From positions 203,163 through 267,162 of the forward strand of contig JAEUHR010000028.1 of assembly GCA_016794425.1 (NCBI GenBank): a stretch of DNA of 64,000 nucleotides, in the 5' to 3' direction. Under the pieces are notes generated by a model. The model made no database searches. It saw nothing but the letters and a program-made list of their open reading frames with translations, and was not told where the DNA came from. This stretch comes from Planctomycetota bacterium. Its GTDB lineage: Bacteria; Planctomycetota; UBA1135; UBA2386. Below are positions 35,887-44,310 of the stretch, piece by piece. Each line of letters starts with the position of its first letter. Within the stretch, counting starts at the first letter, position 1. Position numbers and translations under genes: made by a program.

Positions 35887-36602
35887 CGCGGACGCGCGCG
35901 CCGCTGCGGCTGGTGTTGAGCTGCGAACACGGCGGCAACCGCGTGCCGGCGGCACTGCGCGCGTGCTTCCGCGCGGCCGGCGCGGTGCTGGCGAGCCACC
36001 GCGGCTTCGATCCGGGCGCGCTGGCAGTGGCGCGCGTGCTGGCGCGGAAGCTCGGTGCGCCGTTGTTCGCCGCGACCACGAGCCGCCTGGTCGTCGACCT
36101 GAACCGCTCGCCGGACCATCCGCGCGTGTTCTCCGAGTTCACGCGCGATCTGCCACCGGCGGTGCGCGCGCGGCTGCTGGCGCGGTCGCACCGGCCGCAC
36201 CGCGAACGCGTCGCGCGTGCCGTGGCGCAGCGGCTCGCGCGCGGCGCCGTCGTGCTGCACGTGGCCGTGCACAGCTTCACGCCGGTGCTGGACGGCGAGG
36301 TCCGGCGCGGCGACATCGGCGTGCTGTTCGATCCGGCCCGGCTTGCCGAGGCGGCGTTCCACCGCCGCTGGAAGCGCGCGTTCGCGGTCGTCGCGCCGAC
36401 GTGGCGCGTGCTGGCCAACGACCCGTACCGCGGCACCAGCGACGGCCTGACGACCGCGCTGCGGCGCCGCTTCGGGCGCGGCTACCTCGGCGTCGAACTG
36501 GAGCTGAACCAGCGCCTGTTCGCTGGCGGGCAAAGGGCCACCGCCCGCGTCGCCGCCGCGGTCGCTGCAGCGCTGGCGGCGGCGCTGGCCGCGGATTCCT
36601 GA
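35883..36602 (+). CDS. N-formylglutamate amidohydrolase family protein
   Basis: 239 residues with the family pattern: LVLSCEHGGNRVPAAL at the N-terminus, the SHRGFDPGAL metal loop, LVVDLNRSP near residue 70, and a C-terminal GVELELNQ. The glutamic and histidine residues (CEH, SHR, HVAVHSF) fit a zinc amidohydrolase. The classical enzyme removes formate from N-formyl-L-glutamate in histidine degradation; no hut gene is close, so the substrate may be another N-acyl glutamate or peptide. It is coupled to the C39-like peptidase gene upstream. Confidence 0.88.
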   Translation: MTRTRAPLRLVLSCEHGGNRVPAALRACFRAAGAVLASHRGFDPGALAVARVLARKLGAPLFAATTSRLVVDLNRSPDHPRVFSEFTRDLPPAVRARLLARSHRPHRERVARAVAQRLARGAVVLHVAVHSFTPVLDGEVRRGDIGVLFDPARLAEAAFHRRWKRAFAVVAPTWRVLANDPYRGTSDGLTTALRRRFGRGYLGVELELNQRLFAGGQRATARVAAAVAAALAAALAADS

Positions 36603-36645
36603 GCGGCGTGTACCCTTTCGCCGGTCGCGGGCATCGTGTCCGCGC

Positions 36646-37179
36646 ATGATGCCGATGCCCGTGGCCATCGCCCGCGAGACCGACCTGCGCGCCTTCGTCG
36701 AACGGCACCAGCGCGGCCTGCAGCGCTGGCTGCGCGCGCTCGGCTGCGCCGCCGACGCGGCCGAGGAACACTGCCAGGACGCGCTGCTGGCGGCGCTGCA
36801 GCACGGCATCGACGCGCGGCCGGTGCCGGTCGCGGCGAGCTGGTTGCGCACGACGGCGCGCAACCTGTTCTGGGCGCGGCTGCGGCAGCAGCGGCGCGAA
36901 CCGCCGGTCGTGGCGATCGAGCCGCTCGAGGTCGCGTGGCAGGCGGTGCGCGGCGACGACGACGGCGGCGCCGCGGCGCTGGCGGCGCTGCGCGAGTGCC
37001 TCGCGGCGGCCGAGCCGCGCGACCGCGAACTGGTGCAGGCGCGCTACGCCGACGGTGCGCCGCGCCGCGCGATGGCGGCCCGCTTCGGTGTCGGCGAACC
37101 GGCGATCAAGCAGGCGCTGCGGCGCGCGCGGGCGCGGCTCCTGGCCTGCGTCGAACACAAGCTCGGAGGTGGACGATGA
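36646..37179 (+). CDS. ECF-type RNA polymerase sigma factor (second)
   Basis: 177 residues. Region 2 runs from about 12 to 80 (LRAFVERHQRGLQRWLRALGCAADAAEEHCQDALLAAL, then the WLRTTARNLFWARLRQQRR helix). Region 4 is around 115-170 (REYADGAPRRAMAARFGVGEPAIKQALRRARARLLACVEH-like). Start codons ATG at 36646 or 36649 are equally possible. The stop overlaps the ATG of the membrane LRR gene. That gene takes the position often held by an anti-sigma factor, so it may control this sigma factor (inference). Its region 2 is divergent compared with the first ECF gene. Confidence 0.88.
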   Translation: MMPMPVAIARETDLRAFVERHQRGLQRWLRALGCAADAAEEHCQDALLAALQHGIDARPVPVAASWLRTTARNLFWARLRQQRREPPVVAIEPLEVAWQAVRGDDDGGAAALAALRECLAAAEPRDRELVQARYADGAPRRAMAARFGVGEPAIKQALRRARARLLACVEHKLGGGR

Positions 37180-38696
37180 ACGACGCGGACGACGACGTGC
37201 CGCCGCGGGAAGCGGTGGTGGACGTGCTGCTGGCGGAGGCGCACGGCGCGTGGGCGCCGCGCGACGTCGCCGACGCCGTGCTGGCGCGGCATGCGCGCGG
37301 CGATATGGCGCCGGTGGCGGGGTCGCGGTCGGGTTCGCTGCCGTTCGCGCGGCGCTGGCTCGCGGCGGCGCTGGTGCTGCTGGGGCTCGTGGTGGTGGGC
37401 GCGGTGACGTGGTCGGTGGCGCAGCAGCGGCGCGACGCGGCGCAGGAGCCGGTGCAGGATCCCGCGCCGGACACGGAGCTGCCGGTCGCGGATCTCGCGC
37501 AGCTGCGCGCGCTGCTGCCGCAGGTGGTGCGGGTCGAACTCGACGCGTCGTGGCTCGCCGACCCCGACCTGCCGCACATCGAACTCGGTGGCGTGCCGGT
37601 CGTCGCGACCGCCGACTGGCAACGCGCCTTCCTGGCGGCGCTGGCGACCGACGCGCAGCTCGAGCCGCCGGCCGGCTGGAAGTGGCAGAACCGGCTGTCG
37701 CTGGTGCTCGGCGACCGCCGGCGCATCGTGATGGCGATCGACACCCACGACCACGACGCGCGGCAGACGCTCGGTCTGCGCGGCCTGCGCGGCGACCTGT
37801 CGGTCGGCGGCGCCGCGGCGCTGGCGCTGCGCGATCTGCTGGCGACCGCGACGCACGTCGCGCGGCAGGCGCACGGCGTCGTCGTGCGGCCGCAGGACCT
37901 CGACGGCGCGAACGCGTTCCCGACCACCGCCGACACGCTGCGCCTGTTCGGCCTGCAAGAGGCCGACCTGCAGCATCTGCCGCGCTATTCGAACCTGCGC
38001 CACCTCGACGTCTCGGGCCTGCGCCACCCGCTCGGCAGGACGGCGGTGCGACACCTCGCCGACTGCGCCAGCCTCGCGGAACTGACCGCCGAGGGCGTCG
38101 AGTTCCCGGACCAGAACCTGATCCGCCTGACCAAGCTCACGCATCTGCGGCGCCTGCACCTGCGCGGCGTCACCGGCTTCACCGGCGAGGGCTTCACGGC
38201 GTGGAACAACAGCGCGCTGCGCCGCGATCCGACCGAACTCGTCGACCTGCGCTCGGTGGCGTCGCTGACCGACGCCGGCCTCGTGCAGATCGCCGGCCTC
38301 GGCGCGGCCGAACTGCGGCTCGGCGGCGCCGGCGGCGGCATCGGCGACGAGGGCTGGCGCGCGCTGGCGGCGAGCCGCGGCCTGCAGCGGCTCGACCTGT
38401 CGGCGTGGCGCCTCGATGCGGCCCGGCTGGGCGCGTTCGCGTCGAGCGCCGATCTCGCCGAACTGACGCTCGACGACGTCGAACTCGACGATGCGGCGCT
38501 GGCCGCGCTGGCCGTCGCGCCGGCGCTGCGCGCCGTGTCGCTGCGCCGCGCGCGCGGCTTCACGCATGCCGGCGTGATCGCGCTGGGCGAGGGCGGGCAC
38601 GTGCGGCGCATCGACCTGACCGCGGTCGACGGCCTCGACCTCGACGAACTGGCGATCTGGGCGTTCCTGCACCCGGACGTCGAGTTCGTGCGCTGA
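37176..38696 (+). CDS. Membrane protein with leucine-rich repeats, possible anti-sigma partner
   Basis: 506 residues. A cytoplasmic N-terminal part (about 1-60, with the helical segment AWAPRDVADAVLARHARGD) is followed by one membrane segment (about 63-82) and a large far-side domain. From residue 260 there are leucine-rich repeats (NLRHLDVSGLRH, SLAELTAEGVEF, HLRRLHLRGVTGF, LQRLDLSAWRLDAARL, LAELTLDDVELDDAALAALA). A ribosome binding site GGAGG at 37165-37169 precedes the ATG, which overlaps the sigma factor stop. The N-terminal segment has the position of an anti-sigma domain but shows no recognised ASD or HCC zinc motif, so partner control is inference. LRR outside the membrane points to protein or ligand binding. 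Confidence 0.72.
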   Translation: MNDADDDVPPREAVVDVLLAEAHGAWAPRDVADAVLARHARGDMAPVAGSRSGSLPFARRWLAAALVLLGLVVVGAVTWSVAQQRRDAAQEPVQDPAPDTELPVADLAQLRALLPQVVRVELDASWLADPDLPHIELGGVPVVATADWQRAFLAALATDAQLEPPAGWKWQNRLSLVLGDRRRIVMAIDTHDHDARQTLGLRGLRGDLSVGGAAALALRDLLATATHVARQAHGVVVRPQDLDGANAFPTTADTLRLFGLQEADLQHLPRYSNLRHLDVSGLRHPLGRTAVRHLADCASLAELTAEGVEFPDQNLIRLTKLTHLRRLHLRGVTGFTGEGFTAWNNSALRRDPTELVDLRSVASLTDAGLVQIAGLGAAELRLGGAGGGIGDEGWRALAASRGLQRLDLSAWRLDAARLGAFASSADLAELTLDDVELDDAALAALAVAPALRAVSLRRARGFTHAGVIALGEGGHVRRIDLTAVDGLDLDELAIWAFLHPDVEFVR

Positions 38697-38705
38697 CCGC
38701 GCGGC

Positions 38706-40097
38706 TCACTTGATCAGCTTAGCTTCCTTGTACTCGTAGAAGATCCGCGCGAAGTCGCGCATCTCCCGCGCGAAGCGTTCGCCGAACGACAGCACGAGGA
38801 TGTGCTCGACGATGCGCCGCGTCGCCGAGCTCGCGATCGAGCCGCCCTTGTTGGCGTCCTTGCCCTTGCCCTTCGGCGGGTCCTTCGGCTTCTCGTCGGT
38901 GAACGTGAACGTCACGTCGACGAAGATGCCGCCGCCGGCCTTGGCGATCGCCTGGAAGTCCTCGCGCATGCGCTTCTGCGAGTCGACGAACTCGCGGTAG
39001 CCCTCCTGCTCGCGCAGTTTGCCCTGCAGCTCGAGGAACACGCCGATGCACGAGATCAGGAACGGCGTCGTCGGCGCCGCCGCCTTCGCGCCGGTGGTGG
39101 GCTCGGAACCGCGGCGGTCGGGCGTCTCGTGGGCGGCGCGCGCCAGGTCGACGACCGCCTGTGCTTCGTTGCCGTGTGGCGGTGCGTCGCCGATCAGCAC
39201 GACGAGCTTGTTGGCGTCCGGCTTCCAGCGCAGGCTGTCGTCGAGTGCCAGCGTCAGCCCGCCGAGCACGGCTTCCGGCAGGTCGCCGCCGCCGTCGGCG
39301 CGCAGGTCGGCGAGCTCCCGGCGCGCGTCGCGGATGTTGGCGGTGAACGGCTGCGCGACCTTCGCGCCCTGCTTGCCGAAGTCGGCGTAGTCCTTGTAGT
39401 GCACGACGCCGAGCCGCAGCTTCGGCGAGATGCCGTCGAGGATGTCGGCCATCTCGGCCAACGCCTCGCCGAGCGCGTCGATCGTCGGCTGCATGCTGCC
39501 GGTCGAATCGATGCAGATCAGCATGTCGAGGCCGTGCTGGTAGAGATCGAAGGCGCGCTCGGCCGCGGCCGTCGTGCCGCCGCCGGCGCCGGTCGGCTGT
39601 TCGCGTGCGGTCCACGGTGCCGGCGCCCAGGTTGCCTTCGTCTGGCCCCACCAGCGCGTCCACGCTGCCTTGTCGGCCGCTTCGACGTCTGGTGCGAGCC
39701 GCTTCAGCGCCTGCAGCACGCGTTCGCGCAGCAGCGCGTTGTTGCGGCCGAGCTGCCGCGCGATCAGCTCGTCGAGCAGTTCGGCGGTGGCCACCTGCGG
39801 CAGCAGCGCCGGATCGGCGCGCAGCAGCGCTTCGAGGCCGAACGCGCCGAGCCGCGCGTCTTTGTCCTGCAGCGCCTTCACGATCATGCTGCTGCCGGCG
39901 GGATGCCACCAGGTGTTCAGCGACAGCAGGATCACGGCCTGCTGCACCCAGTGGCCGGCGGTGTCGTAGCGCGCGCACAGCGCCTCGGTCGTCGCCTGGC
40001 CGAGGGGGGCCGGCGCCTCGGCCGGGGCCTGCGCCGACAGCGGCGCCGCGGCGAGCAGGCAGGTGAGCAGGGACGACGGCAGGAACGGTCGCGGCAT
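38706..40097 (-). CDS. Exported von Willebrand factor A domain protein
   Basis: 463 residues with a signal peptide (LPSSLLTCLLAAAPLSAQ). A helical-repeat section (about 35-140) is followed by a vWA domain starting near residue 190 with the metal site DSTGSM at 197-202, then later KLRLGVVHYKDYAD and LVVLIGDAPPHG. The DxTGS form of the metal site is intact. A basic lysine-rich insertion (KPKDPPKGKGKDANKGG) lies near residue 400. It probably binds a partner protein outside the membrane. It is divergent from the transglutaminase-like gene (135 bases between starts), so both may be controlled from the shared region. Confidence 0.85.
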   Translation of the reverse strand: MPRPFLPSSLLTCLLAAAPLSAQAPAEAPAPLGQATTEALCARYDTAGHWVQQAVILLSLNTWWHPAGSSMIVKALQDKDARLGAFGLEALLRADPALLPQVATAELLDELIARQLGRNNALLRERVLQALKRLAPDVEAADKAAWTRWWGQTKATWAPAPWTAREQPTGAGGGTTAAAERAFDLYQHGLDMLICIDSTGSMQPTIDALGEALAEMADILDGISPKLRLGVVHYKDYADFGKQGAKVAQPFTANIRDARRELADLRADGGGDLPEAVLGGLTLALDDSLRWKPDANKLVVLIGDAPPHGNEAQAVVDLARAAHETPDRRGSEPTTGAKAAAPTTPFLISCIGVFLELQGKLREQEGYREFVDSQKRMREDFQAIAKAGGGIFVDVTFTFTDEKPKDPPKGKGKDANKGGSIASSATRRIVEHILVLSFGERFAREMRDFARIFYEYKEAKLIK

Positions 40098-40223
40098 CGG
40101 CGGGTGGGCGGTCGGGAGGGGCGGAGCCACTAGAGCCGCCGGCGGTGCCGGTTGCGATCGATCTCGGCTGACTTGTGCCACCGTTGCCGCGGCGCTGTCA
40201 TGATGCCCGGGCACGTTCGCCCC

Positions 40224-40229
40224 GGAGGA
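40224..40229 (+). promoter_or_regulatory. Ribosome binding site for the transglutaminase-like gene
   Basis: GGAGGA lies 3 to 8 bases before the GTG at 40233. It decides the start in favour of this GTG, which also gives a clean signal peptide, over the ATG codons at 40198-40203 in the same frame. Confidence 0.7.
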
Positions 40230-40232
40230 CCC

Positions 40233-42347
40233 GTGAGGAAGCCAGCGCCCCTTGTTCCGTTCCTGCTCGCCGTTCTGCTGCCGGGAGCCCTGGCGCTGGC
40301 GCAGACCACGACGCGCACGTTCGCGATCCGCATGGCCGGCCGCACGCTCGGCACCATGGTCGAGACCGAACGGCCCGCCCAACTCGACGGCCGCGACGCG
40401 ATCGAGTTCACGCTGCGCCTGGTGGCCCAGGTCGAGCTGCTCGGCGCGAAGATCGAGCAGCGTGTCGACCAGACCTGGTGGCTGGACCCGGCGACGCGCG
40501 CGGTGCTGCGGCTGCAGGCGAAGGCCACCACCGGCAGCCAAACGGTGGCCGTCGCCGGCCGGCTGGTGGACGGGCGGTTCGTGATCGACGGCGGCGAGAC
40601 CGTCGACCCGGCCGAAGTCGTGGTGGCGCCAGACTACGGCTGGCTGCTGGCGCGCGGCCCGAAGACGGTCGGCCAACGCTGGACCAGCCGCGCGCTGCTG
40701 CCCGACCTCGGCGGTGTGCGCGAGATCACGGTCGTGCTGCCGCCCGACGCCGACCGCGAACTCGACGTGCTCGGTGTGGCGACCAAGGTGCGGGCCTTCG
40801 ACCTGCAGGTCGAAGGCAACGGCACCGACGGCCGCGTGTTCGTCGCGCTCGACGGCGCCCTGGTGCGCCAGGAAATGGCCGCGACGGGCTTCGTGATCGA
40901 GCGCATCGCCGACGGCTCGGCCGGACCGCTCGAACGCGTCGACCTGACGAGCACGATCCTGGCGCCGACGAACCTCGATGTGCCCGACGGCTCGGCGCTG
41001 ACGTTCGTGCGGTTGCGGGCGACGATCGAGACCAGCAGCAGCGTGACGGCCGCGCAACTGCAAGTGCCCGGGCAGACGTTCGAGGGCACGGTCACCGACG
41101 GCCGCATCGACGGGGTGTTCACGATCCGCAGCCGGCGCGTCGACGCGACCGCGAGTCCACCGTGGCCGCCGCCGGCCGGGCTGTTCGCCGCCGACACGCT
41201 GCGGCCGTGGCTCCTGCCGGTGCCGAACGTGATCCAGAGCGACGATCCGGCGATCGCGGCCAAGGCGCGTGAACTCGCCGCCGGTGCGGCGACGTGCCTG
41301 CAGGTCGTCGAGCGGCTCGGCCGCTGGTGCCACGACGAGATCCCGTACGTGATCCCGGGCGGCGGCTCGGCGAAGGGCACGTTCGAGTCGCGGCAGGGCG
41401 AGTGCGGCGGCCACTCGCGCCTGCTGGCGGCGATGCTGCGGTCGCTCGGCATCCCGGCGCGGACGCCGATGGGCGGCATGTACGTGCCGCTGCAGGGCGG
41501 CAGCTTCGCCCAGCACATGTGGACCGAGGTCTGGCTCGGCGAGCCGATCGGCTGGCTCGCGGTCGACTGCACGGCCGGTCAGTACACGTTCGTCGACGCG
41601 ACGCACATCCGGCTCGGCGACGGCGAGGTGCCGTTCCGGCCGCACGCCATCGAGGTGCTCGACTACGAACCCGGGCCTTCGGCGGCCGAGGCGTCGGCGG
41701 CGGTCGAGCGGCGCAGCGACGCGTTCCCGTTCGACGCCGGCACGCCGCTGGTGTTCACCTGGTCGCGCGGTGGGCGCGAACTCGGCGACGAGCGCGTCAG
41801 CGTGGCGACCGCCGCCGATGGCGCGACCGTGTTCGAGAGTTCGCTGCGGCTCGCCGACGGCGCGTTCGCGGAGACCACGCGCACCGAGGTCGGTGCCGAC
41901 GGATCGCTGCGGTCGTTCCGCGCCGAGCGCAGCGACGGCCCGCAGCAGAGCACGTTCGAACTGGCGGCCGAGGCCGGCCAGGTGGTCTGCACGGCTGTGG
42001 TCGGCGGCGAGGAGCGCAAGGACACGCTGCCGTTGCCGGCCGGCGCGTTCGTGCTGCACAACAGCTGCATGGCGCACTTCCTGGTGCCGCTGAGCCGGCT
42101 GGCGCCGCTCGCGGCCGGTGCCGTCGCCCGGGTGCGCGTGTTCCACAGCGAGGCCAGGACCACGCTGCCGATGGTGCTGCGCGGTGCCGGGCGCGAGGCG
42201 ATCGACGTCGGCGGTGCAGAGGTGCAGGCGCACGTCGTCGTGATCGAACTCGCCGGACTCGAGATCACGACGCACGTCGACGACCGCGGTCGTCTGCTGC
42301 GTTACCACCAGAAGCAGGGTGACGTGCGGATCACGCTGCGGCCGTGA
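40233..42347 (+). CDS. Exported transglutaminase-like superfamily protein
   Basis: 704 residues from a GTG with a strong ribosome binding site. A signal peptide (LVPFLLAVLLPGALALAQ) precedes a beta-rich N-terminal part (about 25-330). The catalytic transglutaminase-like core has ECGGHSRLLAAMLRSLGIPAR with Cys391, HMWTEVWL with His428 and DCTAG with Asp445, a complete Cys-His-Asp triad. Such exported proteins are usually peptidases or protein cross-linkers. A C-terminal beta section (about 480-704) has no match. The TGA overlaps the GTG of the next gene. The role is unknown, but the divergent vWA gene could be a partner. Confidence 0.85.
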   Translation: MRKPAPLVPFLLAVLLPGALALAQTTTRTFAIRMAGRTLGTMVETERPAQLDGRDAIEFTLRLVAQVELLGAKIEQRVDQTWWLDPATRAVLRLQAKATTGSQTVAVAGRLVDGRFVIDGGETVDPAEVVVAPDYGWLLARGPKTVGQRWTSRALLPDLGGVREITVVLPPDADRELDVLGVATKVRAFDLQVEGNGTDGRVFVALDGALVRQEMAATGFVIERIADGSAGPLERVDLTSTILAPTNLDVPDGSALTFVRLRATIETSSSVTAAQLQVPGQTFEGTVTDGRIDGVFTIRSRRVDATASPPWPPPAGLFAADTLRPWLLPVPNVIQSDDPAIAAKARELAAGAATCLQVVERLGRWCHDEIPYVIPGGGSAKGTFESRQGECGGHSRLLAAMLRSLGIPARTPMGGMYVPLQGGSFAQHMWTEVWLGEPIGWLAVDCTAGQYTFVDATHIRLGDGEVPFRPHAIEVLDYEPGPSAAEASAAVERRSDAFPFDAGTPLVFTWSRGGRELGDERVSVATAADGATVFESSLRLADGAFAETTRTEVGADGSLRSFRAERSDGPQQSTFELAAEAGQVVCTAVVGGEERKDTLPLPAGAFVLHNSCMAHFLVPLSRLAPLAAGAVARVRVFHSEARTTLPMVLRGAGREAIDVGGAEVQAHVVVIELAGLEITTHVDDRGRLLRYHQKQGDVRITLRP

Positions 42348-44127
42348 CCGTTCGCGCGCGGTGGACCACGTTCGGCATCGCCCTGGCGACGTCGGCGGTG
42401 TTGGTCGGCGTCGGTTGCACGCTGCGCGGCGCCGAAGTCGACGCCGAGTACGACCGCTACCACGTGGTCGCGGAGCAGTTCTGGCAGGGGCACGTCCTGT
42501 TCGACCGGTTCCATCCGTTCGGCTACCCGCTGCTGGTCGCCGCGCTGCTGCCGGTGGTCGGCGATTCGCTGCTGGCCGGGGTCGTCGTGTCGGCACTCGC
42601 CGCCGGTCTGCTGGTCTGGGCCGTGGGTAGTCTGGCCGAACGGCTGCGTGCGGGCGCCGGCGTGCCCGCCGCGAGCCTCGCTGCCGTCAACGGCTGGCTC
42701 TGGGTGTTCGGCACGATGGCCAGCACCGACGCGGCGGCCACGGCGTCGATGACCGCGGCGCTCGCGATCGTGGCGCACGGCGGCGAGTGGCGCCACCGCC
42801 GGGCGTTGGCCGGCGGTGTCTGCGCGGGGTTCGCGGTCGCCTGCCGGTTCGCCAGTGCGGCGGTGGTGCCGGTGGGCGCGGTCTGGGCGTGGTGGCGCGG
42901 GGGGCTGCGCGGTGCGGCGCTGTTCGCGCTGGGCGCACTCGTCGGCTACCTGCCACACGCGGTCGTCGCCACCTGGACGACGGGTGCGCCGCTGGGCAAC
43001 GACAACTGGCACCTGCTGTACCTGAAGGCCGTGTGCGGCTACGAGATCGAGTGCCTGCAGCGCACCTACGAAGCCGGCACGCTGCCGAGCCTGACCGCCT
43101 TCCTCGGTCAGCACGGCGGCGAACTGCTGCGCCTGGGCGCCGTCGACCTCGCGTCGCCGTGCGGGACGTGCTGCCGGCGATGGTGTGCGGGGCACCGACC
43201 GGTTCGATGGCGTTGGCGGTCTGGCCGCTGGTCGTTGCCGCCGTCGGGCTCGTGCTCGCAGCGCGGGCGCGAACCGCAGGCGGGATCCTGCTCGGGTTCG
43301 CGGTGCTGCAGGCGACCGCCGTCTGTCTGACGTACGCGCCGCGGCCGCGCTTCCTGTTCGGCGTGCTGCCGCCGCTGCTGGTCGGCGTGGCGGTGCTCGG
43401 CAGCGCGGTCGTCGACCCACGACGGCGGCGGTTGCTGTTCGCGCTGCTGGTGACGCTCTCGCTGGTCGGCAGCGTCGCGTGTTACCGCCAGTTCCTCGCG
43501 CTGCAGCCGCTCGCCGAAGTCGCCTTGCTGCGCCGGCTGCCCGAGCTGGTGCCGCGCCCGATGTGCCTGCTCTCGACGTTGCCGATTGCGGAGCGGTACG
43601 TCCCGGCGCGGGTGCTCGGCTACATGGCACCGCCGCAGCCGTCGGCCGAGGCCACCTGGGATGCGGTGCGCGAACGCATGGTCGCGGGCGGCGCCGACGT
43701 GTTCGCGACCGGCCGCGTCAGCAACGGCCACGTGTTCGCACGGTTGTCGACTGCGCTCGTGCCGTCCGACTTCACGCTGCTGTACCGCGACGACGACGTG
43801 CTGGCGGTCGAACGGCTGCCCGAGGTCACGCCGTGGATCGCCGCGTTCACGGTCGAACCGGCCGCGCCGCGCGTCGGCGATCGGGTCACGTTGACGCTGC
43901 GCCTCGCCGCCGACGCGCCGGCGGGAGAACTCGCGGCCGGCGTCGCGCTGCAGGATGCGGAGGGTGCCCAGAGCCTGCTCGATCTGCCGCCGGCCGCGGA
44001 CGGCACGCGCCGCGCCGAGTTCGTGCTGCCGGCCGTTGCGGGCGCCTGGCAGCTGACGCCGTTCCTCTTGCGCGGCAACGGTCAGGTGCTGCGCGGCGCG
44101 GTCGCGGTGCTGCCCGTGGCGCCCTGA
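42344..44127 (+). pseudogene. Polytopic membrane protein (GT-C-like), broken by a frameshift near 43145-43165
   Basis: The reading frame starts with GTG at 42344 and runs through several hydrophobic segments up to about 43140 (GELLRLGAVDLA). After that the sensible sequence continues in the frame that reads VRDVLPAMVCG and ends at 44127. The first frame then turns into arginine- and cysteine-rich nonsense. One base appears missing near the run of CGTCGCCGTGCGGG; with one more base the whole would be about 594 residues. Membrane segments, DRFHPFGYPLL near residue 52 and PRPRFLFGVLPPLL resemble GT-C sugar transferases. It may be a sequencing error or a true mutation. It overlaps the transglutaminase gene by 4 bases. 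Confidence 0.72.
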
Positions 44128-44310
44128 TCGGCGTCCGTAGTCGCGCGGTGGCTTCGCGGCGGCTGCCGTCCGGCTGCCGCCACGCTGCCGGGTGAGTCGC
44201 GACACCCTTCTGCCACGAACTCGACATTTTCGTCCGATCGTGGGCCGCACGGTCATGTCGGGGTTGCCCGCCGAGGGCTCTGCCAACACCCCCAACCCGA
44301 GGTCCTACCC

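Noticed and set aside
43140..43170. Programmed ribosomal frameshift in the polytopic membrane gene
   Set aside because: There is no slippery heptamer or downstream pseudoknot that I can see, and this protein type is not known to use frameshifting; a lost base is simpler.
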